Below are positions 56,801 to 64,000 of a stretch of 64,000 bases of DNA, in pieces. The notes under the pieces are model-generated. The model made no database searches. It saw only the letters and a program-made list of their open reading frames with translations, and had not been told where the DNA came from. Each line of letters opens with the position of its first letter. Position 1 is the first letter of the stretch. The position numbers and the translations under genes were made by a program. The stretch is from Mediterraneibacter glycyrrhizinilyticus. Lineage in GTDB: Bacteria; Bacillota; Clostridia; Lachnospirales; Lachnospiraceae. Location of the stretch: NCBI RefSeq assembly GCF_015560805.1, contig NZ_JADMSO010000005.1:62001-126000 (forward strand), read 5' to 3'.

Positions 56801-57290
56801 GTTTGAAAATAACGAGGAGAACTGGATCAAAGCGTTCTTCGGATCCAGAGAGCAGCAGAAAGAAATCAAGGCGTTTGACGATGGATATGATCTGCATCAT
56901 CCGAGCGAGGAAGAGACGTATCTTGATCATGGATATGACGAATCAAAAGGTCTGGAAAATCTGACGTTGGATGATCTGAAAAAAGCTGCCGAGTTCCGTG
57001 GCGGCGAGTGTCTGGCAGAGGAAGTTCCGGATATTTATACACCGATCAAATGGAAATGCGCGGACGGTCATGAGTTTATGATGTCAGTCAACGCAGTGCT
57101 TCACGGCGGACACTGGTGTCCGGAATGTCTGAAAGATTCCTGGAAACCGGGACAGATCGCGAAGAAGAGCAAATTCTTCAATCAGGTATGGGAGTCGATC
57201 CACGATCCGGGAGACGATTATGAGATCCCGATGGAATACAGCGCATATCGGATCCGGGAAGAATTGATGGAGAAACTGGGATTGAAGTAG
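53817..57290 (+). CDS. OYE/FAD oxidoreductase fused to SDR and zinc-ribbon domains
   Basis: The ATG at 53817 follows GGGAGG and gives 1157 residues in one frame. Residues about 1-370 are an old-yellow-enzyme FMN barrel with the H-M-A-H-N-Y-L active-site segment and R-T-D-E-Y-G-G-S-L-E-N-R. C-x2-C-x3-C-x13-C near 342-363 would hold a 4Fe-4S cluster. Residues 380-650 bind FAD/NAD(P)H (G-G-G-I-A-G-L-E; G-G-G-M-V-G-M-E). This first part matches BaiCD/BaiH and 2,4-dienoyl-CoA reductases. Residues 655-1000 are an SDR/epimerase domain (T-G-A-T-G-K-M-G; Y-G-L-S-K). A zinc-ribbon-like C-x3-H ... C-x2-C lies near 1081-1104. The substrate is unknown. Confidence 0.9.
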   Translation: MYQKLFTPIKIRSMELKNRIVLPAMGTKFSGKTSYVTDQLIDYHVARVKGGTGLSIVEVCSVHSPSAPRGFLSISEDCYIPGMKRLTDAIHENGGKAGLQLWQGSICVGMDPTAQILVASDMPMRPGLTLPGITKEQIAEVVECYGKAAARAKEAGFDCVELHMAHNYLPHSFLSGGINHRTDEYGGSLENRSRFPLEVIRAVRANIPEDMPVFMRIDAHDDYLENGLTIEEVIEFCKMAKEAGVDVLDVSRGNVISAGNKFEVPPIDLPRGFNIDNAARIRKETGMLTIGVGRINTAAFAEEILEADKVDMVVMGRAQLADPDFVTKSKEGRLDEINYCVGCDQGCLDGFANTDCPHITCLRNPAVGREKECEILPAEKPETVLIAGGGIAGLEAAIVLKQRGHLPILCEATDRLGGQFRTAGEAPRKEEMKQAVIAMAHQAEKLGVEIRLNTPVTPELIKEIHPHTVINAIGAVPIIPNIPGADLPFVLNSHDVLDGTQTASGNVVVIGGGMVGMEVAEYLAEKGCKVTDLEMLKEFCADMGSARKTCVTESVYAMGITPVTEVTVTEIKDGMVIGTKDGETVTYPCDYAVMAVGSRSRDGSALEAASLEIGCGYFTVGDAGLARRALDAVREAFDVAITFDKPEVHKDAVKPKKIVFVTGATGKMGQETMKQLLARSSRFKVRILARASAKNKALLKKYMCPALEIVWGDMADYDTILKCVTGASYVLHIGAMVSPMADDYPEDTLKTNIGSTLNIIKAIKAQPDPDAVHFAYVATVAMTGQRLEPIQFGRVGDPINPSIFDYYGLSKVFSEWSVFDSGLKHWVSIRQTGQHPSAKEAGDLPIVTHQPPNNVLEWSTAIESGICMANLCEDWVPESFWRKAYNLSSGKDYRLTTWELMDINLGAFGMGLKDVQDSRMMAKYNFHGHYYTDSDLLDDILHFRCIPADQYWAGVREEMRRMAANPLIRAGFPTAEQMFAHNKEVGSKRMGTYWMFENNEENWIKAFFGSREQQKEIKAFDDGYDLHHPSEEETYLDHGYDESKGLENLTLDDLKKAAEFRGGECLAEEVPDIYTPIKWKCADGHEFMMSVNAVLHGGHWCPECLKDSWKPGQIAKKSKFFNQVWESIHDPGDDYEIPMEYSAYRIREELMEKLGLK

Positions 57291-57331
57291 AAAAGAGAAA
57301 AATAAGAAATAACAGAAAATAAGAAGAAATA

Positions 57332-57391
57332 AGAATAAGGAGGACCGGGGCGGTCATCGTTGGGATGAATGGCTTTGGTCCTCCTTATTCT
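57332..57391. terminator. Bidirectional terminator
   Basis: A perfect 15-bp stem, AGAATAAGGAGGACC with GGTCCTCCTTATTCT, lies between the convergent redox fusion gene and the leucine-rich-repeat gene. On the minus strand it is followed by a T-rich tract; on the plus strand the T content is lower. Confidence 0.75.
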
Positions 57392-57400
57392 GCTTCGCAT

Positions 57401-58207
57401 TCAAATTTCATTTCCCATCTTCTCACGACCGAGAAGCTCCAGTTTCTTATCGTAAGCTTCCTGATTGTATTCATTGTAAACAGCGACGCCTTGATTTTTC
57501 AATTCATTCAAAACAATCTCCTGTCCCGGATCCTGCGGGGAGAGGACGAGCATTTTCAAAGATGGAAGAGATTTCAGCACTTCCGGATTTTTCGCGGGAA
57601 CCATATCCAGAATCAGAATTTCCAGATTATCCAGTTCCGTCAAAGGGGTGAGATCGGTAAATGGATTTGCCCTTAGATCGAGAACATGAAGATTCTTCAT
57701 ACCATTTATGCCGTCAATATTTTGGATTTTATTATATCGGATCTCCAAAGTCTCAATCTGATCACATTCTGAAAGAAAGTCTACATTTTCAAAATAGTCA
57801 AAATAAGTAAGATCCAATTCTTTTAGTTTCGGCAGATCCGGAAGTGTCTCTGAGAGCATCTGTACGTTTTTCGGATGTAATTGTTTTAGATCCTCTTTCT
57901 CTTCGTCCGTCATCGCTTCTGTATCGTATGTCAGGCTCAAACGGGTCAGATTCGGGAATTGTTTTAAATCTTCAAGCGTTATAAATCTTCCGTCGGGATC
58001 GGTCGTATAGATGCTTGTGATCTGTTCGGCTTCCTTTTTCAGAACTTTTCCTCGTTTGGAGTCTACAAGATAAAGTGTTTGAACTGCCATGTTTTTATCC
58101 TGAAATTTGACGCATTTACTTTCATACCAGAAATAAAATGTTAACATTCCGGATAGAAAAACTACAAAAACAGAAAGAAAAATAACGGTACTTTTCTTGA
58201 ACTTCAT
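57401..58207 (-). CDS. Membrane-anchored leucine-rich-repeat protein
   Basis: The 268-residue protein has a basic start and one hydrophobic helix at about 7-27, acting as an uncleaved anchor or signal peptide, so most of it lies outside the membrane. From about residue 80 it carries leucine-rich repeats: L-T-R-L-S-L, L-K-E-L-D-L-T, I-E-T-L-E-I-R-Y-N-K-I, L-H-V-L-D-L-R-A-N and L-E-I-L-I-L, spaced by about 22 residues, the short SDS22-like type. Such proteins usually bind other proteins. Its partner is unknown. It converges on the fusion-enzyme gene and diverges from the HipA-like gene. Confidence 0.75.
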   Translation of the reverse strand: MKFKKSTVIFLSVFVVFLSGMLTFYFWYESKCVKFQDKNMAVQTLYLVDSKRGKVLKKEAEQITSIYTTDPDGRFITLEDLKQFPNLTRLSLTYDTEAMTDEEKEDLKQLHPKNVQMLSETLPDLPKLKELDLTYFDYFENVDFLSECDQIETLEIRYNKIQNIDGINGMKNLHVLDLRANPFTDLTPLTELDNLEILILDMVPAKNPEVLKSLPSLKMLVLSPQDPGQEIVLNELKNQGVAVYNEYNQEAYDKKLELLGREKMGNEI

Positions 58208-58314
58208 GCGGTAACCTCCTAGGGAATATTGTTTTTATATTGTAGCATGAAGCGAAATGGAAGAGTAGAGTATTTTTGAAAAAGCAGAGAATCTCAAAAT
58301 TAAAATATATTCTA

Positions 58315-58343
58315 TTGACATAAAAGGGATAGGGTGATACAGT
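58315..58343 (+). promoter_or_regulatory. Promoter of the HipA-like operon
   Basis: TTGACA (58315-58320) and TACAGT (58338-58343) are 17 bases apart, with TG before the -10 element. The predicted start near 58350 lies almost on the AAGGAGG ribosome site, giving a very short leader. Confidence 0.72.
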
Positions 58344-58369
58344 GACAGAAAAGGAGGCGCGTGAGGAAA

Positions 58370-59221
58370 ATGGATTATTCACGATATCCGTCAAGCGGAA
58401 GATATTATTCAGGGACAGAGCGGAAAAAAGGAATCCTGATCAACGGGGAAGCTTACATTGTGAAGTATGCCAAAAACTCTCCGATGGGAATGACGTACAG
58501 CCATGTTTCGGAATACTTAGGGTCTCATATCTTTGCACTTGCAGGGGTGGAAGTACAGCAGACGTTGTTGGGAACATGTGACGGATGCAATGTTGTTGTA
58601 ATGAAAGACTTTATCGGTGAAGATGAGATTTTTGTACCGTTCAATGATGTGGGAGAGAGTACACTGGAGCAGGATCGAAGACTTTATCAATATTCATATG
58701 ACGATATTATGCGGATGTTATCGGATAATGTGAAACTGACCGATGTAGCGTTGACGGCAGAGTATTTTTGGGAAATGTATATTGTGGATGCATGGATCGG
58801 GAATTTTGATCGCCATGGGGCAAATTGGGGATTTTTGAAAAAGAATGGAAAATATTGCATGGCGCCGGTCTATGATAATGGATCTTCCTTGTTTCCAAAG
58901 CTGAATACGGATGAAAAAATACAGGCTGTTTTAGATTCCAAAGAGGAAATCGAAAGACGGATCTTTCAGTTCCCGACTTCACAGATTCTTCTGGATGGAA
59001 AAAAGAGTTCCTATTATGAAGTGATACACAGTTTAAGTTATGAGGAATGCAATCGGGAGCTGATGCGTGTTTATGAACGGATTTCCTTTGCGGATGTGGA
59101 GCGTTTTATACAAAAAACAGACGGTATTTCAGCACTGCGGAAGACGTTTTATTTAACGATGCTTCGGGTAAGATACGAGAAAATGCTGGAGGAACCATAT
59201 CGGATGCTGACCGGAAAATAG
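58370..59221 (+). CDS. HipA-like (CtkA-type) protein kinase
   Basis: From the ATG at 58370 the protein has 283 residues. It resembles the kinase core of HipA: an N-terminal S-S-G-R-Y-Y-S-G-T loop and Y-I-V-K-Y lysine (about 8-32), the catalytic segment G-N-F-D-R-H-G-A-N-W-G near 144-154, and the metal-binding D-N-G-S-S-L near 169-174. The N-terminal HipA_N domain of classical HipA is missing. Such kinases phosphorylate protein substrates and can slow growth. The next gene, 45 bases downstream, encodes a DNA-binding-type protein that may act as the partner. Confidence 0.82.
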   Translation: MDYSRYPSSGRYYSGTERKKGILINGEAYIVKYAKNSPMGMTYSHVSEYLGSHIFALAGVEVQQTLLGTCDGCNVVVMKDFIGEDEIFVPFNDVGESTLEQDRRLYQYSYDDIMRMLSDNVKLTDVALTAEYFWEMYIVDAWIGNFDRHGANWGFLKKNGKYCMAPVYDNGSSLFPKLNTDEKIQAVLDSKEEIERRIFQFPTSQILLDGKKSSYYEVIHSLSYEECNRELMRVYERISFADVERFIQKTDGISALRKTFYLTMLRVRYEKMLEEPYRMLTGK

Positions 59222-59266
59222 CAAGATACGAGGAATGGAGTGAGACGTGTGAGGAGAAACAGAACG

Positions 59267-60169
59267 ATGTCGGGAAGAGACGGCGGGACATATACGACGC
59301 CGATTCTTGAAAAGCCATCTTATCGTAACAGCGGTATTATCAAGGCTGTGACTGCATCGGGAGAAAAGATCCAGGTGGCAAGAATCGATTATGAAAGTTT
59401 TGAAAATGAAGAATTTCAATATATCATTTCTCCGTTCTGGGATATTATCGATGTACTGTCGCCAAAAGTATTTCAGGGGATTCCGGGAATTGATATGGAG
59501 CTGCGGTTGGAACATTATTATAGGGTAAACTACGTCCCGGTATTTATAACGGAACGGACGCCGGGGGAGAGCAGAGAAGATTTATGGGAGCTGCTTGAGA
59601 GTGTGGGACTCGATTATTACGATCGTCTTGAATGGCTGATACGGACGAACCTCCGGGCAGCGATTGACAATCTGATCGTTGAGAGAGCACGGGATGAAAG
59701 AAAAAAAACGTCGGTTTCAGAAAGAGAAGTTTTCAGAAAGGTTCTGGAAGACAGTCAATATGGGGATATTATTGAAGTGCCGGATCTGCGTGTTGTGGGA
59801 CGAAATTCAAAGGAATGTACGAAACAGCTGAACCGGCTGATGCACTACGGTGTGCATTTGATCTCCCGAAAAGAATCTGTGGATCTGGAAGTGAAAGATT
59901 ATCAGGCGCTGCTTCCTGTTTTTTACAGGATGTATCAGATGGATGAAGAAAACCGGAAAAATGAACAAAAAAAGGGAATCGAGAGAGCAAAAAAAGAGGG
60001 GGTTTATGCAGGTCGCAAGCGAAAGGAAGTGGATGAGGAGCTGTTGATCGATCTGATCGGAAAGTTTCAAAACGGAAAGTTGGAATTGGAAGAGGTGTTG
60101 GAAATTACCGGTTTATCCAGATCAACATTTTATAGGAGAATGAAAGCATTTCGCGAAAAAGAATTTTAG
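59267..60169 (+). CDS. Partner protein with resolvase-like C-terminus
   Basis: I take the ATG at 59267 (300 residues; GAGGAG ten bases upstream). Residues about 1-130 match no family I recognise. Residues about 165-195 read D-L-R-V-V-G-R-N-S-K-E and L-M-H-Y-G-V-H-L-I-S, like the D-R-L-x-R-N region of serine recombinases, but the N-terminal catalytic serine part is absent. Residues about 238-298 hold A-K-K-E-G-V-Y-A-G-R-K and a helix-turn-helix (I-T-G-L-S-R-S-T-F-Y-R-R-M), as in resolvase C-termini. It is therefore a likely DNA-binding protein without recombinase activity, probably a regulator or antitoxin for the kinase gene upstream. Confidence 0.6.
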   Translation: MSGRDGGTYTTPILEKPSYRNSGIIKAVTASGEKIQVARIDYESFENEEFQYIISPFWDIIDVLSPKVFQGIPGIDMELRLEHYYRVNYVPVFITERTPGESREDLWELLESVGLDYYDRLEWLIRTNLRAAIDNLIVERARDERKKTSVSEREVFRKVLEDSQYGDIIEVPDLRVVGRNSKECTKQLNRLMHYGVHLISRKESVDLEVKDYQALLPVFYRMYQMDEENRKNEQKKGIERAKKEGVYAGRKRKEVDEELLIDLIGKFQNGKLELEEVLEITGLSRSTFYRRMKAFREKEF

Positions 60170-60200
60170 GCGGGGAGAAATGACACGGAATCCCGCAAGA

Positions 60201-60236
60201 TCACACAGGGGAATTGTTCCCGCTGTGTGAAGATAA
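60201..60236 (+). terminator. Terminator after the HipA-like operon
   Basis: TCACACAGGGGAA pairs with TTCCCGCTGTGTGA (60217-60230) with one bulged G. The downstream T run is weak (AGATAAGATTTTT), so termination may be partial. Confidence 0.6.
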
Positions 60237-60270
60237 GATTTTTAAAGTAATAAAAGTGAATCTGCAAACT

Positions 60271-60963
60271 TCAAAACGGAAGCCGCTCGTCCGAAAGTTT
60301 GAATTCCATCTTTCTGCCGCTCGTCGGATGAATAAATGTCAGACGCCAGGCGAAAAGCTGAAGCTGACGGGGCATCGGCAGTGAGGATGCTGACGAGGAC
60401 GAAGAGGAATGGATTCCGGAGTTCCCGTATTTCCGGTCGCCGAGGATCGGACATCCTGCGTGAGCCGTCTGGACACGGATCTGGTGATGCCGCCCGGTAT
60501 CGAGGGTGATCTCAACAAGTGATGTTTTTTCACGGTGCTGAACCACCTTATAATGAAGACGAGCTTCTTTTGCCCCCGGTGTGTCTTTTGTACAGACACT
60601 GGAGGTGTTGGAACGCCCATCTTTTACCAGATGATCGATCAGATCCCCCTCGTCGCTCGGTAAGGAACCGCAAAGCCATGCCAGATAATGTTTGCCGAAT
60701 CCGTCGGATTGGAGCTGACGGTTCAGGGAAGCGGCGGTTTTTTGGTTTTTGGCAAATACAAGGAGCCCCTCCACAGGCTGATCGAGACGATGGATCACGG
60801 CAAGGTAAGGCTGGTGGGGATTTCCAACAGAGGATGTGTGCAGATGATTTTTTAAAATACTGACCAGATCCGGTGTGCCGATTCGGCTGCTTTGTGTAGG
60901 GATCCCGGCAGGTTTGATACATACGATCAGATCGTTGTCTTCATATAAAATATCCGGTTTCAT
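60271..60963 (-). CDS. RluA-family 23S rRNA/tRNA pseudouridine synthase
   Basis: The 230-residue enzyme has the catalytic motif H-R-L-D-Q-P-V-E-G with the essential Asp near residue 60, and the RluA pattern I-K-P-A-G-I-P at the start and G-R-H-H-Q-I-R-V-Q near 158. It lacks an S4 RNA-binding domain, so it is the short form. A Ser-rich insert (about 188-198) precedes the last strands. The exact RNA target is unknown. It converges on the HipA-like operon and diverges from the XpaC gene. Confidence 0.9.
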   Translation of the reverse strand: MKPDILYEDNDLIVCIKPAGIPTQSSRIGTPDLVSILKNHLHTSSVGNPHQPYLAVIHRLDQPVEGLLVFAKNQKTAASLNRQLQSDGFGKHYLAWLCGSLPSDEGDLIDHLVKDGRSNTSSVCTKDTPGAKEARLHYKVVQHREKTSLVEITLDTGRHHQIRVQTAHAGCPILGDRKYGNSGIHSSSSSSASSLPMPRQLQLFAWRLTFIHPTSGRKMEFKLSDERLPF

Positions 60964-60980
60964 AAATAAGGTCTCCTGTC

Positions 60981-61009
60981 TTGACTTTTTACTGTAATCT
61001 GTCTAAACT
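60981..61009 (+). promoter_or_regulatory. Promoter of the xpaC-telA pair
   Basis: TTGACT (60981-60986) and TAAACT (61004-61009) are 17 bases apart. It lies 70 bases before the XpaC start and points away from the pseudouridine synthase gene. Confidence 0.62.
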
Positions 61010-61079
61010 GATTATCATATAAAAGGTTTGAATGGTCAAGTTTTATTGGAAAATACAGGACAGACAGCAGGAGGAAAAG

Positions 61080-62459
61080 ATGGCGAATCAGGATTGGGAA
61101 CGATTCGGTGAAGAGATTTTAAGAAATGTGCAGGAAGCGATCGATTCACGGGATTACAGTATGCTGAACCGGACGATTTCGGATAGTGTAAACGGAGCGG
61201 TAGATTATTTTTCACATACTGTGAAAAACGCCGGAGATGCAATGAACCGGAATATGCGTTCGCGGCAGCAGGAGAATCAATATAACACAGGCGGAGGCTA
61301 TCGGTATCAGGGGAATCCGTCGGATCGATTCACAGGGCGATCGGCAAATCGCGACGGTAAATATGCGACCGGTCAACATATGAATCAGTCGGCAGACAGA
61401 TATGCAAACAGAAATTCGGATACGAATGGAGCGTTTCAAAAATATACGGCGAACAGAACTGTGGGCGAGAAACAGACACCGGTGCCGACAGAATATTACC
61501 GTTCTGTAACCGGAAATCGGGCAGCCGGAATCTTGCTTTCCGTAGTTGGCTGTCTGGCAGCAGGCGTGTTCTTGGTGACGGGGCTTGCGATGGGGATTTC
61601 CGGATTATTTATGGAAGAAACGGGATTTCTGATTTTGGGAGCAGTTCTGTTTTGCGGGATTCCGGCAGCTGCGTTCGGAGTTCTGACGGGGCTTGGAACG
61701 AAAATGCTCGGAAGAGTGAAGCGGTTCCGCTCTTATATCCGTACACTTGCAGGAAGAGAGTTTTGCAATCTGGAAGAACTGGAAAGAGAAGTGAAGAAAT
61801 CCAGACGCTTTGTTGTAAAAGATCTGGAATATCTGATAGAAAAAGGATGGTTTAGACAAGGGCATCTGGATGAACAGCGTACTTGTCTGATGATCAGTAA
61901 TCAATCATATCATCAGTATACAGATTTGATGAAGCGGACAAAGGAACAGGAAGAACAGAGGAAACGCGAAGAGGCGGAAGCGCAGAGGAAGCGGGAAACA
62001 TCCGGCAGCCGGAATCCGCAGCTGACGCCTGAAGTTCGGGAAGTGATCCGAAGCGGTGAAGCGTATATTCAGAAGATCCATGCATGTAATGAAGCAATCC
62101 CGGGAGAAGAGATCTCCGCAAAGATCTCACGGATGGAAATGTTGGTGGATAAGATATTTGACCGGGTGGAACAGGAACCGGAGTCGGTAGAAGATCTGCA
62201 CCGGCTGATGACCTATTATCTTCCGACAACGGTGAAGCTTTTGGAGGCATATGAAGATCTGGATGCACAGCCGATCCAGGGCGCGAATATTCTCTCATCC
62301 AAGCAGGAAATTGAAAAGACACTGGACACTTTGAATACGGCGTTTGAAAAACTGTTGGACAGTCTGTTTGAAGAGAAAGCATGGGATGTTTCGTCGGATA
62401 TTTCCGTATTGAATACAATGCTTGCACAGGAAGGTCTGACAGAAGATGATTTTAAATAA
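61080..62459 (+). CDS. XpaC-like membrane protein
   Basis: From the ATG at 61080 (AGGAGG upstream) the protein has 459 residues. Residues 1-150 are polar, Asn/Arg/Gln-rich and probably disordered. Two hydrophobic helices lie at about 160-185 and 190-213. The remainder is helical and charged, with a Glu/Arg coiled coil near 295-320. It resembles the XpaC family (5-bromo-4-chloroindolyl phosphate hydrolysis), whose enzymatic annotation is historical and doubtful. A TelA-family gene follows 30 bases downstream, the same pairing as xpaC-yaaN in Bacillus. Confidence 0.75.
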   Translation: MANQDWERFGEEILRNVQEAIDSRDYSMLNRTISDSVNGAVDYFSHTVKNAGDAMNRNMRSRQQENQYNTGGGYRYQGNPSDRFTGRSANRDGKYATGQHMNQSADRYANRNSDTNGAFQKYTANRTVGEKQTPVPTEYYRSVTGNRAAGILLSVVGCLAAGVFLVTGLAMGISGLFMEETGFLILGAVLFCGIPAAAFGVLTGLGTKMLGRVKRFRSYIRTLAGREFCNLEELEREVKKSRRFVVKDLEYLIEKGWFRQGHLDEQRTCLMISNQSYHQYTDLMKRTKEQEEQRKREEAEAQRKRETSGSRNPQLTPEVREVIRSGEAYIQKIHACNEAIPGEEISAKISRMEMLVDKIFDRVEQEPESVEDLHRLMTYYLPTTVKLLEAYEDLDAQPIQGANILSSKQEIEKTLDTLNTAFEKLLDSLFEEKAWDVSSDISVLNTMLAQEGLTEDDFK

Positions 62460-62489
62460 GAAGCAAAACCGGGAAAGGAAGAAGATACG

Positions 62490-63623
62490 ATGACGAACGA
62501 ATTTGAAAATATGCCGACGGCACCTACATTGACACTGGATCCGTTTCAGGAAGAGAAACAAGCGGCGGTGCCGGCAGAAAAGCAGGATCCTGTGATGGAC
62601 GATGCGATTCTTACGCCGGAAGAAAAGCAGACGGTGATGCAGTTTGCACAGCAGATCGATCTGACCAACTCGCAGATGATCCTGCAGTACGGCGCGGGAA
62701 CTCAGAAGAAGATGGCGGACTTTTCCGAGAACGCACTGGAAAATGTACGGACAAAAGATATGGGGGAGATCGGGGAACTTCTGACGGGCGTTGTAAAAGA
62801 ACTCAAAGATTTTGATGAAGAAGAGGAAAAAGGATTCCTTGGATTTTTCAAACGTTCCGGCAATAAAGTAAATGCGATGAAAGCAAAATATGCCAAAGCG
62901 GAGACGAACATCAATCAGATCGTGAAAGTGTTGGATTCACATCAGGTTCAGCTTTTAAAGGATGTGGCGCTTCTCGATAAGATGTATGAACTGAATCTGA
63001 CTTATTTTAAAGAACTGACGATGTATATTCTTGCAGGAAAGCAGAAGCTCAATGAGGTGCGTACAACAAAGCTGGCAGAGATGATCCGGCGCGCGCAGAC
63101 AACGGGAGCGGCGGAGGACGCACAGGCGGCAAGAGATCTGGAATCTATGTGCAGCCGGTTTGAGAAGAAGATCCATGATCTGGAACTGACCCGGCAGATC
63201 TCGATTCAGACAGCGCCGCAGATCCGGCTTGTACAGAGTAACGATACAACGATGGTTGAGAAGATCCAGTCTACGATCGTCAACACGATCCCGCTTTGGA
63301 AAAGTCAGATGGTTCTTGCGCTCGGTGTGGAACATTCCGCACAGGCAGCGCAGGCGCAGCGGGAAGTGACGGATATGACGAATGAATTGTTGAAAAAGAA
63401 CGCAGAGAAATTAAAAATGGCAACATTGGAGACGGCGAGAGAATCTGAGCGCGGCATTGTAGATATGGAGACTCTGAAAGCGACCAATGAATCGCTGATC
63501 TCTACGCTGGATGAAGTGCTGAAGATCCAGCAGGAGGGACGCCAGAAACGAAAAGAAGCTGAGATCGAGATGCAGAAGATGGAGAACGATCTGAAACAGA
63601 AGCTTCTTCAGGTGCAGGGATAA
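62490..63623 (+). CDS. TelA/YaaN-family protein (toxic anion resistance)
   Basis: The 377-residue soluble protein is almost all alpha-helical, with long coiled-coil stretches and the family regions L-G-F-F-K-R near 112-117, Q-T-A-P-Q-I-R-L-V-Q near 241-250 and I-P-L-W-K-S-Q-M near 268. The family was named for tellurite resistance, but its usual job seems to lie in envelope stress or antimicrobial tolerance, often with an XpaC partner as here. A strong AAAGGAAGAAG ribosome site precedes the ATG. It ends at a bidirectional terminator. Confidence 0.87.
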   Translation: MTNEFENMPTAPTLTLDPFQEEKQAAVPAEKQDPVMDDAILTPEEKQTVMQFAQQIDLTNSQMILQYGAGTQKKMADFSENALENVRTKDMGEIGELLTGVVKELKDFDEEEEKGFLGFFKRSGNKVNAMKAKYAKAETNINQIVKVLDSHQVQLLKDVALLDKMYELNLTYFKELTMYILAGKQKLNEVRTTKLAEMIRRAQTTGAAEDAQAARDLESMCSRFEKKIHDLELTRQISIQTAPQIRLVQSNDTTMVEKIQSTIVNTIPLWKSQMVLALGVEHSAQAAQAQREVTDMTNELLKKNAEKLKMATLETARESERGIVDMETLKATNESLISTLDEVLKIQQEGRQKRKEAEIEMQKMENDLKQKLLQVQG

Positions 63624-63665
63624 AGTATTGATTGACGGCAAAATGCCGGGAATTTTAAGACAGGG

Positions 63666-63711
63666 AAAAAGGCGAGCACAACGAAAGTATTCCGTGATGT
63701 TCGCCTTTTTC
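63666..63711. terminator. Bidirectional terminator
   Basis: AAAAAGGCGA (63666-63675) pairs with TCGCCTTTTT (63701-63710), with A and T runs on the two sides. It serves the convergent TelA and YitT-family genes. Confidence 0.88.
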
Positions 63712-63754
63712 TTCATGCTGGAAGTGCAACGTGGTTTCAAGCAATCGGGGCATC

Positions 63755-64000
63755 CTACACACTGTGAAATCCTTTTCCGATGATCTCGCTTGTGTTGGAG
63801 ATCAAGATAAATGCTTCCGGTTCGTTTTCTTTGATGAAGTTGCGGAGTTTTACAGCCTGAGGACGATTCAATGCGGTAAAGACGATGTACTTGTCTTTTC
63901 CGGAAAATGCGCCTTGCGCCTGACAGACAGTGGCGCTCCGGTGCAGTTCGTGGGTCAGAAAGTCACAGATCGGTTCCGGGTGGTCACAGACAACGTTGAA
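63755..64000 (-). CDS. YitT-family protein, C-terminal part
   Basis: The gene enters from the right edge; only the last 81 residues are seen, ending at a TAG at 63755-63757. They match the DUF2179 domain at the C-terminus of YitT membrane proteins: a ferredoxin-like fold with H-E-L-H-R-S-A-T, K-Y-I-V-F-T-A-L-N-R and the terminal T-S-E-I-I-G-K-G-F. The membrane part lies outside the window. The function of the family is not settled. Confidence 0.82.
   Translation of the reverse strand, partial: FNVVCDHPEPICDFLTHELHRSATVCQAQGAFSGKDKYIVFTALNRPQAVKLRNFIKENEPEAFILISNTSEIIGKGFHSV

Overview
The window looks like a piece of a motile, anaerobic, low-to-moderate GC Firmicute of the family Lachnospiraceae (Clostridia). 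The evidence is the gene set: a flagellar/chemotaxis cluster with CheC, CheD and CheV, paired GlgC/GlgD glycogen genes, SpoVG, a membrane pyrophosphatase, the clostridial order rpmG-secE-nusG-rplK-rplA...rplJ-rplL-rpoB-rpoC, and a large BaiCD-like flavoenzyme of the kind found in gut anaerobes. Species cannot be fixed from sequence reading alone. I saw no rRNA, tRNA, CRISPR array, transposase or phage gene.

Layout. 1-8.7 kb: end of a flagellar rod/hook gene, cheC, cheD, cheV and an EAL-HDOD protein; then, on the opposite strand, a ParA-type ATPase overlapping a ComFB-domain protein; then fliD, fliS and a probable export chaperone. 8.8-14.9 kb: an FtsE-like ATPase, a degenerate nucleotidyltransferase-like protein and two chemoreceptors, the second ending in an intact hemerythrin oxygen-binding domain. 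14.9-22.3 kb: an apparently more AT-rich catabolic island with a GntR/FCD regulator, lipoprotein binding protein, cyclase-family hydrolase, an ABC ATPase-permease fusion, a second permease and a zinc dehydrogenase. A shared 12-bp operator sequence sits in both promoters. 22.4-28.7 kb: two small unknown proteins, a minus-strand glgC-glgD pair, an AI-2E-type membrane protein and a MATE exporter.

28.8-42.1 kb is the transcription/translation core. Two copies of a ribosomal-protein-L1 binding-site mimic precede rplK and rplA, and an L10 leader with terminator precedes rplJ. A Nudix hydrolase and an MNT-HEPN toxin-antitoxin pair separate rplKA from rplJL. 42.4-52.6 kb holds hppA, the minus-strand genes murC, dnaD, dnaC and prs, a second glgC-glgD pair and spoVG. 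52.6-64 kb is accessory: a MerR regulator divergent from a 1157-residue OYE/FAD/SDR/zinc-ribbon fusion enzyme, a leucine-rich-repeat membrane protein, a HipA-like kinase with a partner carrying a resolvase-type C-terminus, an RluA pseudouridine synthase, an XpaC-TelA pair and the end of a YitT-family gene.

The strongest candidates for undescribed biology are the MerR-controlled four-domain redox fusion (52.6-57.3 kb), the HipA-like kinase with its resolvase-like partner (58.4-60.2 kb), and the ParA/ComFB pair beside an EAL-HDOD protein inside the motility cluster (2.4-5.3 kb).
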